Shown: positions 52,210-61,005, counted from the stretch's first letter. The stretch: 64,000 nucleotides of DNA from Variovorax sp. CF313 (GCF_000282635.1 NZ_AKIW01000068.1:62001-126000), one strand, 5' to 3'. The notes: a model not told the origin generated them from the letters alone. Numbers and translations are program-made.

Positions 52210-53052
52210 ATGTCCACTGAAAAAAACGACAACTCCCTGTCCGCCGCCGAGCCGGCCGACGCACGCGGCGAGCGCTCCGACACCGTGAGCGCGCTGGAGC
52301 GCGGCATCTCCGTGCTGCGCTGCTTCAGCGAAGACCGCCCGGTGCTCGGCCATGCCGACCTGGCGCGCATGACCGGCATTCCGCGCGCCACCGTCAACCG
52401 GCTGGTCGCCACGCTGCTCTCGCTGGGCATGCTCAAGCCCGCGCAGGCGGCGGACCGCTTCATGCTCGGGCCGGGCGTGGTGTCGCTGTCGCGCGTGTTC
52501 CTCGGCAGCCTCGACGTGCGCGCCGCCGCGCGGCCCAGCATGCAGGCGATGGCGGAAGAAGTCGGTGCCTCGGTCTACCTGGCCGTGCGCGACGGCATGG
52601 AGATGGTGCTGATCGAAGCCTGCCGCCCCCGCTCGTCGATGCTTTCGGCGCGGCTGGACGTGGGCTCACGTGCGCCGCTGGCCAACTCGGCGCTCGGCCG
52701 CTCGTACCTTTCGGCGTTGCCCGAGGCCCAGCGCAATCAGCTCATCGATTCGATGCGCCTGCTGCGCGGCCCCGAGTGGGACAGCATCGCGCCCGGCATG
52801 AACCGCGCCATCGGCGAGTCGAAGCGGCTGGGCTACTGCCTCTCGCTCGGCGAGTTCCACCGCGAGATCAACTCGGTGTCGGTGCCGCTCATCGGACCCG
52901 ACGGCGAGGTGATGGCGCTCAACGGCGGCGGCGCCGCCTTCGTCTTCACCGAGGAGCGGCTGCGCAACGAACTCGCGCCGCGCCTGCACGACATCGCGCT
53001 GAGCATCGCGCGCGACATCGGCGGCCACGTACCCACACCCTCGCCGGGCTAG
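52210..53052 (+). CDS. IclR-family transcription regulator
   Basis: A 280-residue IclR regulator: winged helix at residues about 25-85 (SALERGISVLRCFSEDRPVL, IPRATVNRLVATLLSLG) and an effector domain (AMAEEVGASVYLAVRDGMEMV, LAPRLHDIALSIARDIGG). ATG 52210 is chosen because the preceding segment lacks family similarity. It lies between the FAD oxidoreductase and the aconitase-X genes on the same strand, 78 and 53 bases away, and is the likely regulator of this catabolic set. Confidence 0.92.
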   Translation: MSTEKNDNSLSAAEPADARGERSDTVSALERGISVLRCFSEDRPVLGHADLARMTGIPRATVNRLVATLLSLGMLKPAQAADRFMLGPGVVSLSRVFLGSLDVRAAARPSMQAMAEEVGASVYLAVRDGMEMVLIEACRPRSSMLSARLDVGSRAPLANSALGRSYLSALPEAQRNQLIDSMRLLRGPEWDSIAPGMNRAIGESKRLGYCLSLGEFHREINSVSVPLIGPDGEVMALNGGGAAFVFTEERLRNELAPRLHDIALSIARDIGGHVPTPSPG

Positions 53053-53105
53053 CAGTCCCGGCCGGGGTTCATTCCCCACGACACAGAAGAACGGAGACAC
53101 AGGTC

Positions 53106-54401
53106 ATGCACCTGAGCGATGAAGAAAAGGCCATGTACGACGGGCGCGACGGCCCGGCGGTGCAGAAGGCGATGGACCTGCTGGTGCGCTACGGCGAAGC
53201 CCTCGGGGCAGAGCGATTGGTCGAGACGCGCAACGTCTGCGCCACCATCACATCGACCACGCCCTTCCAGCGCGACTTCGCACTCGCCAAGGGCGGCGGC
53301 ATGGACGCGGTGTTCTCCGAATTCAGCCTCGACAGCCAGGAGACGGTCGAGATCCCGAAGTTCAAGGTCTTCACCAGTCACCTGCAGCTGGGCTTCGACC
53401 CCGGCCAGCCCGAGCGCATGGGCGTGAGCGAGGAGATCGTGCGCTTCTACGAGAAGAGCGAGCGCCACGCAGCCGGCCTTGGCGCGCAGATCATGAACAC
53501 CTGCACGCCCTACCAGGTCGGCAACATCCCGACGCGCGGCGAGCACTGCGCATGGATGGAGTCATCGGCGGTGGTGTATTGCAATTCGGTGCTGGGCGCG
53601 CGCACCAACACCGAAGGCCGCGAGAGCACCGGCGCCGCCATGCTCACCGGCCGTATTCCGTACTGGGGCTACCACCTCGACGAGAACCGCCGTGCCACTC
53701 ACGTGGTCGAGCTCGACATCGAGGTCGAGTCGGTGCAGGACTGGGGCCTGCTCGGCTACTACATCGGCGAGCACGTGCAGGAGCGTGTGCCGGTGGTGCA
53801 CAGCCGGCGCGGCATCTCGCGGGTGCCGAACCTGCCGAGGCTCAAGCACTTCGGCGCGGCGGCCTCCTCCTCGGGCGGCGTGGAGATGTATCACATCGCG
53901 GGCGTCACGCCCGAGGCGCTCACGCTCGAACAGGCACTGGGCGGGCGCCCTCCGGCGCAGGTGCTGCGCTACGGCGAGGCCGAGCGCCGCGCCACCTACG
54001 AGAAGATCAACACCACGGGCAAGGATGCCGAGGTGCAGTACGTGATGCTGGGCTGCCCGCACTACACCATCGAGCAGATCTGGGAAGCCGCGCAGCTCAT
54101 CGAAGGGCGCAAGGTGCACCCCGGCTGCGAGCTGTGGATCTTCACGCCGCGCGCCATCAAGGCGCTGGCCGACCGCAACGGCTACACGAAGATCATCGAG
54201 GACGCGGGCGGCATCATCATGGGCGACAGCTGCTCCGCCATGAGCCGCGCCGTGCCCAAGGGCACGAAGACCGTGGCGCTCGACTCGGCCAAGCAGGCCC
54301 ACTACCTGCCCGCCATCCTCGGCGTGCAGGCCTGGTTTGGCAGCACGGCCGAATGCATCGATGCTGCCTGCACGGGCCGCTGGAATGGAGCCTACGCATG
54401 A
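53106..54401 (+). CDS. Aconitase-X, catalytic (large) subunit
   Basis: A 431-residue DUF521/AcnX protein, an aconitase-superfamily hydro-lyase. Family blocks are visible: MHLSDEEKAMYDGRDGPAVQKAM at the start, NTCTPYQVGNIPTRGEHCAW (Cys133, Cys148), VVYCNSVLGARTNTEG (Cys159), MLGCPHYTIEQIWE and GDSCSAM near the end; some of these cysteines should hold the Fe-S cluster. Characterised relatives include cis-3-hydroxy-L-proline dehydratase and archaeal phosphomevalonate dehydratase. The stop overlaps the small-subunit start (ATGA). Without proline racemase or pyrroline reductase nearby, a hydroxyproline substrate is unsupported here. Confidence 0.92.
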   Translation: MHLSDEEKAMYDGRDGPAVQKAMDLLVRYGEALGAERLVETRNVCATITSTTPFQRDFALAKGGGMDAVFSEFSLDSQETVEIPKFKVFTSHLQLGFDPGQPERMGVSEEIVRFYEKSERHAAGLGAQIMNTCTPYQVGNIPTRGEHCAWMESSAVVYCNSVLGARTNTEGRESTGAAMLTGRIPYWGYHLDENRRATHVVELDIEVESVQDWGLLGYYIGEHVQERVPVVHSRRGISRVPNLPRLKHFGAAASSSGGVEMYHIAGVTPEALTLEQALGGRPPAQVLRYGEAERRATYEKINTTGKDAEVQYVMLGCPHYTIEQIWEAAQLIEGRKVHPGCELWIFTPRAIKALADRNGYTKIIEDAGGIIMGDSCSAMSRAVPKGTKTVALDSAKQAHYLPAILGVQAWFGSTAECIDAACTGRWNGAYA

Positions 54402-54847
54402 GCGCCGAAGTCATGAGCGAAGCAACCATCGTCATCCGCGGCCGCAAGGTGGTGGGAGGCGTGGCCGAAGGCGAGGCGCTGGTCACGCGCGACCGCATCT
54501 CGGGCTGGGGCGGCATCGATCCGCGCACCGGCACCGTCATCGAGACTCGGCACGAACTGCGCGGCCAGAGCTTTGCCGGCAAGGTGCTGGTGTTCCCGGG
54601 GGCCAAGGGCTCCTCGGGCTGGTCGGCTATGTTCCACATGACGCGGCTCATGAACTCGGCGCCTGCCGCGTTCCTGTTCAACGAGATGACGACCAAGATG
54701 GCGCTGGGCGCGGTGGTCACGCACGCGCCTTCGATGACCGACTTCGAGCGCGATCCGCTCGAATGCATCGAGACCGGCGACTGGGTGCGCGTGGACGCCG
54801 ACCGCGGCGTGATCGAGATCACCAAGAAGAGGGGAACCCAGCCATGA
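54398..54847 (+). CDS. Aconitase-X, swivel (small) subunit
   Basis: A 149-residue DUF126 protein, the swivelling domain that completes the active site of AcnX. The serine-rich motif FPGAKGSSGWSAMFHM (around residues 65-80) matches the conserved PGxxGSxxxS region, and RGRKVVGGVAEGEALV at the start is typical. Separate large and small subunits place it in the two-subunit bacterial AcnX type. It overlaps both neighbours by 4 bases, so all three proteins are translationally coupled. Confidence 0.92.
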   Translation: MSAEVMSEATIVIRGRKVVGGVAEGEALVTRDRISGWGGIDPRTGTVIETRHELRGQSFAGKVLVFPGAKGSSGWSAMFHMTRLMNSAPAAFLFNEMTTKMALGAVVTHAPSMTDFERDPLECIETGDWVRVDADRGVIEITKKRGTQP

Positions 54848-56544
54848 CCCGCCCCCTGCGCAGCAACTTCCCGCGCGGCTCCTACCTCTGGTCGGTGCGC
54901 AACGCGCACTGGCGCGCGCTCGGCATTCCGGAGGAGGACTGCGAGAAGCCCAAGATCGCCATCGTCAACAGCTCCTCCGAGCTGGCCGCCTGCTTCAGCC
55001 ACCTCGACCGCGTCGCGGCCGAGATCAAGGCTGCCATCCGCGCGGCCGGGGCCGTGCCCTTCGAGATCCGCACGGCCGCGCCCAGCGACTTCATCACCGG
55101 CGCGGGCGCGCGCGGCGCCTACATGCTGGCGGCGCGCGACCTCGTCACCAACGACATCGAGGTGGCCGTCGAAGGCGCGCAGCTCGACGGCATGGTCTGC
55201 CTCACCTCCTGCGACAAGACCGTGCCGGGCCAGCTCATGGCGGCCGCGCGGCTGAACATACCGACGCTGCTCGTGCCCTGCGGCTACCAGCCCAGCGGCG
55301 AGTACAAGGGCCACCACATGGACATCGAGGAGGTGTTCATCGGCGCGATGCATGCGGTCACCGGCAACCTGCCTGTGGAAGAACTCGTGGGCATGAGCCG
55401 CGAGGCGATTCGCGGCCCCGGCGTGTGCTCGGGCCTGGGCACGGCGAACTCGATGCACATCGTCTGCGAGGCGCTCGGCATGGCGCTGCCCGGCAGCGCG
55501 CCGGTGGCTGCGCTGAGCCCGAAGATGATGGCCGACGTGCGCGCGGCCGGCACGCGCATCGTGCAGATGGTGTGGGACGACCTGAAGCCGCGCGACATCC
55601 TCACGCCCGGCGCCTTCGCCAACGCGGTGCGCGCGGTGCTGTCCATCGGCGGCTCGCTCAACACCGCCAAGCACCTGCAGGCGGTGGCGACAGAAGGCGA
55701 ATGCGGCGTCGACGTGTACGGCATGTTCGAGCGCCTGGGCCCCGAGACGCCGGTGCTGGCCGGCGTGCGGCCCATCGGCGCGCATTCGATCGAAGCCTTC
55801 GAGGCGGCGGGCGGCTGCCGCGCGCTGATGAAGCAGCTCGAGCCGCTGCTGGACACCGGCGCGCGCACCGTCACCGGCGGCACGGTCGCCGACAACCTGC
55901 GCAATGCCGAAGTGGCCGACGCCGAGGTGATCCGCCCCATCGGTCGCCCGGTGGCGCCGCTCCCGGCCATCGTGCTGCTGCGCGGCAACCTTGCGCCCGA
56001 GTCGGGCCTCATCAAGACCGGCATCGCCGAGCGCAAGGTGCGGCGCTTCACCGGCCCGGCCGTGTGCTTCTGGACTTCGGACGCCGCCATCGCCGCGCTG
56101 AAGAAGGGCGAGATCGTGCCCGGCCAGGTCGTCGTGATGCGCGGCGCCGGTGCCTGCGGCGGCCCGGCCATGGGCGGCGGCGCGTCGCGCGTGGTCTTCG
56201 CCGTTGACGGCGCGGGGCTTGGCGACCAGGTGGCGCTGCTGACCGACGGCCATCTTTCGGGCCTGGTCTGCAAGGGGCTGGTGGTGGCCGAGGTGTCGCC
56301 CGAAGCGGCGCTCGGCGGACCGCTGGGGCTGGTGCGCGACGGCGACACCATCACCATCGACCTCGACGCGCGCCGGCTCGACATCGACCTGACCGACGCC
56401 GAACTGCAGGCGCGCCACGACGGCTGGCAGGCGCCGCCGCCGGCGCATGACACCGGCTGGCTGCAGCAGTACCGGCGCAACGTGGGGCCGCTCTCGAAGG
56501 GCGCCGTGCTCGTGCGCACCGAGCGGCCCGAGCCCTCGAGCTAG
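54844..56544 (+). CDS. IlvD/Edd-family dehydratase
   Basis: A 566-residue Fe-S dehydratase. The three family cysteines are Cys50 (SELAACFSHLD), Cys123 (LTSCDKTVPGQ) and Cys195 (GPGVCSGLGTANSM); TDGHLSGLVCKG carries the equivalent of the catalytic Ser. It differs from the other IlvD-family gene of this window: Cys50 sits in ELAACFSHL rather than the usual NPCHG, and the CTDC insert is absent. It should dehydrate a 2,3-dihydroxy acid to a 2-keto acid. Its ATG overlaps the AcnX small subunit stop, which suggests sequential or alternative steps on related acids. Confidence 0.9.
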   Translation: MTRPLRSNFPRGSYLWSVRNAHWRALGIPEEDCEKPKIAIVNSSSELAACFSHLDRVAAEIKAAIRAAGAVPFEIRTAAPSDFITGAGARGAYMLAARDLVTNDIEVAVEGAQLDGMVCLTSCDKTVPGQLMAAARLNIPTLLVPCGYQPSGEYKGHHMDIEEVFIGAMHAVTGNLPVEELVGMSREAIRGPGVCSGLGTANSMHIVCEALGMALPGSAPVAALSPKMMADVRAAGTRIVQMVWDDLKPRDILTPGAFANAVRAVLSIGGSLNTAKHLQAVATEGECGVDVYGMFERLGPETPVLAGVRPIGAHSIEAFEAAGGCRALMKQLEPLLDTGARTVTGGTVADNLRNAEVADAEVIRPIGRPVAPLPAIVLLRGNLAPESGLIKTGIAERKVRRFTGPAVCFWTSDAAIAALKKGEIVPGQVVVMRGAGACGGPAMGGGASRVVFAVDGAGLGDQVALLTDGHLSGLVCKGLVVAEVSPEAALGGPLGLVRDGDTITIDLDARRLDIDLTDAELQARHDGWQAPPPAHDTGWLQQYRRNVGPLSKGAVLVRTERPEPSS

Positions 56545-56664
56545 ACCTTTTTCACCCCCCGGCCTTCGCCAACCGGTGCGCACACCCGAGCGCACCCGGT
56601 GGCGCAGCCCTGCGCGTGTTCCGAGTTTTTCAACCGAAGAGAAGAAGCAGGAGACAAGGAAACC

Positions 56665-57792
56665 ATGAAGAGAATCTTGATGTGGTCGGCGCTGGGACTG
56701 GCCGGCACCGGCGTGGCGCACGCGCAGTCGAGCGTCACCGTGTTCGGCGTGATGGACCTCGGCATCCAGTACACGAACGGCGCCGGCGGCGGCTCGGTGA
56801 AGGCGCTGTCGAACGGCGGGCTCTCCACCAGCCGGCTCGGCTTTCGCGGCACCGAGGACCTGGGCGGCGGCCTGCGCGCGGGCTTCTGGCTCGAAGGCAG
56901 CCTGAACCCCGACACCGGCACCGGCCGCCCGAGCAACAGCAACAACCAGGCGAGCGGCGCGGGCACGGCGGGGCCGATCACCTTCGACCGCATGTCCTTC
57001 GTGAGCCTCTCGTCGGACACGCTGGGCGAGGTGCGGCTGGGCCACGACTTCATTCCCACGCACTACAACAGCATCTACTTCGACCCCTTCAACGCCAACG
57101 GCGTGGCGCGCGCGGGCAACCTGACCTTCGCGGCCGTGGGCACCGGGCCGCTGCCCACCACCATCACCGGCAGCAACACGGTGAGTTACTGGCTGCCGCC
57201 GAACCTCGGCGGCTTCTACGGCATGGCGATGGCAGGCATGGGCGAGAGCGACTCCACCGTGGTAAACCGCCACGACGGCAACTTCGCCGGCGCGCGCTTC
57301 GGCTTCGCATCGGGCGCCTTCGATGTGGCGGCGGCCGTCACCCGCTCGAAATTCAATGCCACCGCCACCGTCGGCAACTACACGCACGCCAACATCGGCG
57401 GCTCGTGGGACGCGGGCTTCGCCAAGTTCTTCGCGCTCTACAACAAGGTGACGGTGAAGCTGGCGGCCGGCACGGTGCGCAAGAACACGGCCGAGATCGG
57501 CGCGCACATCCCGGCCTTCGAGGTGGGGCGCATCCGCATCAGCTACGCCTACCTCGACGACCGCAGCGACGAGAGCCTGCGCAACGCCAACGGCATGCCG
57601 CGCAACCGCGACGACGCGCGGCAGTTCGGCATCGGCTACGTGCACAACCTCTCCAGGCGCACCGCGCTCTACGGCACCTACGCGCGGCTCATGAACAGCG
57701 GGCAGGCGCGCTACGTGGTCAGCGGCGGCGTGGCGCCCGGGGCCGGGCAGCGCTCGACCGGCTGGGAATTCGGTGTGCGCCATCTCTTCTGA
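56665..57792 (+). CDS. Outer-membrane porin (Porin_4/Gram-negative porin family)
   Basis: A 375-residue trimeric-type porin. A signal peptide (RILMWSALGLAGTGVAHAQ) is followed by SSVTVFGVMDLGIQYTNG, the usual first strand, RLGFRGTEDLGGGLRAGFWLE, and a C-terminal strand that ends in Phe (GWEFGVRHLF) for BamA recognition. It probably lets small anionic solutes through the outer membrane. It follows the dehydratase by 120 bases and precedes the Bug receptor by 11, so it fits as the uptake part of the cluster. Confidence 0.93.
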   Translation: MKRILMWSALGLAGTGVAHAQSSVTVFGVMDLGIQYTNGAGGGSVKALSNGGLSTSRLGFRGTEDLGGGLRAGFWLEGSLNPDTGTGRPSNSNNQASGAGTAGPITFDRMSFVSLSSDTLGEVRLGHDFIPTHYNSIYFDPFNANGVARAGNLTFAAVGTGPLPTTITGSNTVSYWLPPNLGGFYGMAMAGMGESDSTVVNRHDGNFAGARFGFASGAFDVAAAVTRSKFNATATVGNYTHANIGGSWDAGFAKFFALYNKVTVKLAAGTVRKNTAEIGAHIPAFEVGRIRISYAYLDDRSDESLRNANGMPRNRDDARQFGIGYVHNLSRRTALYGTYARLMNSGQARYVVSGGVAPGAGQRSTGWEFGVRHLF

Positions 57793-57803
57793 AGGAGCCT
57801 CTC

Positions 57804-58766
57804 ATGCGACGCAGAACCCTGACCCTGGCGGCCTTCGCCGCGACTGCCTTGCCCGGCACGGCCGCATGGAGCGCCGATGCCTTTCCCAACAAGCCGCTGA
57901 AGCTGATCGTGGGCTTCGCGGCCGGCGGCGGCGCCGACGTGCTTACGCGCATCATCGCGGAGGGGCTGGCCAAGCAACTCGGCCAGCAGGTGATCGTGGA
58001 GAACCGGCCCGGCGCCGACGGCGTGCTGGCCGCGCAGGCCACCTCGGCGGCCAGGCCCGACGGCTACACGCTGCTGATGGGCACCAACACCGCGATGGTG
58101 GCCGCGCCCACGCTGCGGCCGACGCCGCCCTACGACCCCTTCAAGGCCTTCACGCCGATCAGCTCGGCCGGGCAGTTCTCGATGTTCCTGGTGGTGCCGA
58201 CCAGCCTGCCGGTGAAGAGCGTGAACGAGCTGCTCGCGCTGGTGGCCTCGAAACCCGGCGCGCTCAACTCGGCGTCGAGCAACAGCGCCTCGGAGCTCGC
58301 GATGCTGCAGCTGCTGGGCGACCGCAAGGTGGTCAATGCGCGCTACAAGGGCGACATGCAGGCCATGACCGACCTTCTGGGCGGGCAGATCCAGATGATG
58401 TTCACCACCGGCACGCTGGCGCCGGGCTTCGTGAAGGAAGGGCGCATCCGTGCGCTGGTGACGCTGCTGCCGCAGCGCAGCGCCCTGTTGCCCGACGTGC
58501 CCACGGGCGGCGAACTGGGGCTGGGCAAGCTCACCATCACGCCGTGGGCCGGTTTCTTCGGGCCGCCCGGGCTGCCGCAGGCGATCACCGACAGGCTCTC
58601 GCAGGAACTGCAGAACACGCTGAAGCGCCCCGAGGTGCACGCCCAACTGGTCCAGCAGGGCTTCGAGGGCTACGGCATGAGTCCCGCGAAGTTCGCCGAG
58701 TTCTTCCGCGCGCAGTACGACGCCTTCGGCGCCACGGTGCGCGAGCACAACGTCAAGTTCGAATAG
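57804..58766 (+). CDS. Bug/TctC-family receptor
   Basis: A 320-residue periplasmic receptor with a signal peptide (RRRTLTLAAFAATALPGTAAWSAD) and Bug family landmarks: LKLIVGFAAGGGADVLTR, VIVENRPGADG, PYDPFKAFTPIS and LLPDVPTGGELG. It is only distantly like the tandem pair at 48.5-50.5 kb. No membrane subunits follow. Together with the porin it is likely the uptake module for the acid degraded by this cluster. Its stop overlaps the convergent aldo/keto reductase gene by 14 bases. Confidence 0.92.
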   Translation: MRRRTLTLAAFAATALPGTAAWSADAFPNKPLKLIVGFAAGGGADVLTRIIAEGLAKQLGQQVIVENRPGADGVLAAQATSAARPDGYTLLMGTNTAMVAAPTLRPTPPYDPFKAFTPISSAGQFSMFLVVPTSLPVKSVNELLALVASKPGALNSASSNSASELAMLQLLGDRKVVNARYKGDMQAMTDLLGGQIQMMFTTGTLAPGFVKEGRIRALVTLLPQRSALLPDVPTGGELGLGKLTITPWAGFFGPPGLPQAITDRLSQELQNTLKRPEVHAQLVQQGFEGYGMSPAKFAEFFRAQYDAFGATVREHNVKFE

Positions 58767-59709
58767 AGGCGGCCTCGCGCTGCCAGAAGGCCGCGTCGGG
58801 AAAACTGCCCGTGCCGGCTGCCGCGTTGTCGGCCATGTGCTCGCGGCGGCTGGTGCCCGGTATGGCGCAGGTCACGGCCGGGTGGCTCAGCACGAACTTC
58901 AGCAGCACCTGCGCCCAGTTCGTGCAGCCGATCTCGCCGGCCCACGCGGGCAGCGGCTTGTCGCGCAGACGGCGCAGCAGGCCGCCACCGCCGAAAGGCA
59001 TGTTGACGATCACCGCCACGCCGCGCTCGGCGGCCAGCGGCAGCAGGCGCTGCTCGGCCTCGCGCGCGTCGAGCGAGTAGTTGATCTGCAGGAAGTCGAG
59101 CTTCTCGGCCTTCAGCACCGCTTCGACCTCGCCGTAGGCCGAGGCGGTGTAGTGCGTGATGCCGATGTAGCGCACGCGGCCCTGTTCCTTCCAGCCGCGC
59201 AGCGTGGCGAGGTGCGTGCGCCAGTCGACGAGGTTGTGCACCTGCATCAGGTCCATGCGCAGCGTGCGCAGCCGCGCGAAGGACTGCTCCATCTGCGCGA
59301 TGCCGGCCTCGCGGCCCGAGGTCCAGACCTTGGTGGCGAGAAAGACCTTGCCTTGCAGCTTCGACGCGGCCAGCAGTTCGCCGGTGCTTTCCTCGGAGCG
59401 GCCGTACATCGGCGAGCTGTCGATCACCGTGCCGCCGGCCGCGAACAGTGCGTCGAGCACGCCGGGCAGGCGCGCGTATTCCTCGCTGCCGGGGCGCTGG
59501 TCGAAGCCGATCCAGGTGCCGCAGCCGATCACGGGCAGGGCCTCCTGGGTGGAGGGGATGGGGCGGGTGTTCATCTTCATCGCAGGCCTGCCTTGTTGCT
59601 GGGCGAAGGAGGGGAGCGCGGCGCCAGCACAAAGTGCGACGCTCGCACGCAGCAGCCGGGCGCGCGTGAAAGCGGGGAGGTGGGGCTCGTTCGTGAAAGG
59701 CGTCGTCAC
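58753..59709 (-). CDS. Aldo/keto reductase with signal-like N-terminus
   Basis: A 318-residue aldo/keto reductase. The catalytic tetrad is present: Asp and Tyr in IDSSPMYGRSEE, Lys in LATKVWTSG and His in MQVHNLVDWR; the barrel continues through YIGITHYTAS, LQINYSLDARE and AIPGTSRREHMADN. From GTG 59709 the protein begins with a hydrophobic, signal-like stretch (RLLRASVALCAGAALPSFAQQ), so it may be exported; an internal ATG at 59580 would give a cytoplasmic enzyme of about 275 residues. It converges on the Bug receptor gene. The substrate is unknown. Confidence 0.88.
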   Translation of the reverse strand: MTTPFTNEPHLPAFTRARLLRASVALCAGAALPSFAQQQGRPAMKMNTRPIPSTQEALPVIGCGTWIGFDQRPGSEEYARLPGVLDALFAAGGTVIDSSPMYGRSEESTGELLAASKLQGKVFLATKVWTSGREAGIAQMEQSFARLRTLRMDLMQVHNLVDWRTHLATLRGWKEQGRVRYIGITHYTASAYGEVEAVLKAEKLDFLQINYSLDAREAEQRLLPLAAERGVAVIVNMPFGGGGLLRRLRDKPLPAWAGEIGCTNWAQVLLKFVLSHPAVTCAIPGTSRREHMADNAAAGTGSFPDAAFWQREAASIRT

Positions 59710-59774
59710 GGACGAAATTCTGCGCCGACAGGTTTCGGCTTGGGACCTGTCGGGGCCAGCGGCAGGCAAGGCCC

Positions 59775-60905
59775 TCAGCGCAGGTAGCGCCCGTCGGCCT
59801 TCAGCATCGACAGCTCGGAGAAGGTGAGGCCGCGGTGCTCGCCGGGCCGGTACGACACCGCAATGCCGCCGATGTCGAGCGTCTTGAACGACTCGAGGCC
59901 CTTCTGCAGCGATTCCGGCGTCGGGTTCGCCCCGGCGCGTTTCAGTCCTTCGACCATGACCTTCGCCGCGACATAGCCCTCGAGGCTGGCATAGCCGAAC
60001 TCGGTCGCGCCGATCTTCTTCATGGCCGCCTGGTACTCGGCAATCACCGGCATTGCGCTGTTCCACGGATAGGGCACGACCTGCGAGATGACCACCCCGG
60101 CAGCGTCCTTCTTGATGTCCTGGAACAGCTTCTGCCCGTTCAGGAAGGAGAACGAGTAGAAGGCCGTCTCGCCGCCCGTCGCGCGGTAGGCCGTAATGAA
60201 CTTCGCCGCCACCTCGTTGGTGGCTGCCAGCACCACCGCCTTGGGCTTGAGCTTGGCCAGCTCGGCGGCGCGCTCGGCGGCGTCGGAGCCGTCGTTCTTG
60301 ATCGCCACGCTGCCGGCCATCTTCTCGCCGCGCTCGGCAATGAACTTCTGCGTGCTTTCCAGCGCCGACCGTGCGCCCGGGTTGTCGTTGTGGGCGAAGG
60401 CGATGCGCGAGAGGCCGATCGTGTAGAGGTGGTTCACGATGCGGCTGTATTCCTCGTCGAAGCTGATGCGCACCGGGAAGCCGTATTCGGTGGGCTTCAC
60501 CACCGGGCCAGAACCCGAGTAGGGCCCGACGATGGGAACCTTGAGTTCGTTGGCCGCCTTGATCGCGCCGATCGACGACGAAGTGCCGATGGGCATCAGC
60601 ACGCCGATGGCGCCGTCCTTCACGAAGGTCTTGACGTTCTCGGCGCCCTTGGCGGGGTCGTAGGCGTCGTCGAGCTGGCGCAGCTCGACCGGCCGGCCGT
60701 TGATGCCGCCGTTCGCGTTCACCGCGGCGAACATGGCACGGATGCCGAGCAGGGGCTCGGGCGACAGGGACGCCAGCGGCCCCGTCTGCACGTAGGTCTG
60801 GCCGATCAGGAGCGGCTTGGTCTGCGCCTGCACCGCAGACGGAAGCCCCAGGACAGTGGAGAGAGCGACGAAGGCCGAAGCCAGCAGATGAATCTTTTTG
60901 TGCAT
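59775..60905 (-). CDS. Branched-chain amino acid-type ABC receptor (LivK-like)
   Basis: A 376-residue periplasmic binding protein of type I fold. A signal peptide (HLLASAFVALSTVLGLPSAVQAQ) is followed by KPLLIGQTYVQTGPLASL, NANGGINGRPVELRQLDDAYDP and VPIVGPYSGSGPV, all typical of LivK and related receptors. No ABC permease or ATPase genes are adjacent, so it is an orphan receptor in this window. Ligands of such proteins include amino acids, aromatic acids and amides; this one is not assignable. Confidence 0.9.
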   Translation of the reverse strand: MHKKIHLLASAFVALSTVLGLPSAVQAQTKPLLIGQTYVQTGPLASLSPEPLLGIRAMFAAVNANGGINGRPVELRQLDDAYDPAKGAENVKTFVKDGAIGVLMPIGTSSSIGAIKAANELKVPIVGPYSGSGPVVKPTEYGFPVRISFDEEYSRIVNHLYTIGLSRIAFAHNDNPGARSALESTQKFIAERGEKMAGSVAIKNDGSDAAERAAELAKLKPKAVVLAATNEVAAKFITAYRATGGETAFYSFSFLNGQKLFQDIKKDAAGVVISQVVPYPWNSAMPVIAEYQAAMKKIGATEFGYASLEGYVAAKVMVEGLKRAGANPTPESLQKGLESFKTLDIGGIAVSYRPGEHRGLTFSELSMLKADGRYLR

Positions 60906-60989
60906 GTTGGTAACTTAGTGTTAGCGACCCCATCTTAAGGCGATGGCCCTGCGAGGTAAATCGGGTCTTTGGTTGCGGCCTGGAGAGTA

Positions 60990-61005
60990 CTGTATAAAAA
61001 TACAG
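60990..61005 (+). promoter_or_regulatory. LexA (SOS) box
   Basis: CTGTATAAAAATACAG fits the CTGT-N8-ACAG LexA consensus exactly, with an A/T-only core. It lies 16 bases before the imuA start, so LexA would block transcription of the imuA-imuB-dnaE2 operon until DNA damage. Confidence 0.88.

Noticed and set aside
53106-54847. Assigning AcnX as cis-3-hydroxyproline dehydratase
   Set aside because: The partner genes for hydroxyproline breakdown are absent, so the substrate is left open.
54217-57783. A very long minus-strand open frame (over 1100 codons) opposite the aconitase-X, dehydratase and porin genes
   Set aside because: It is antisense to well-recognised enzymes, its translation is His/Arg/Ala-rich without family motifs, and such frames are common by chance in GC-rich DNA.
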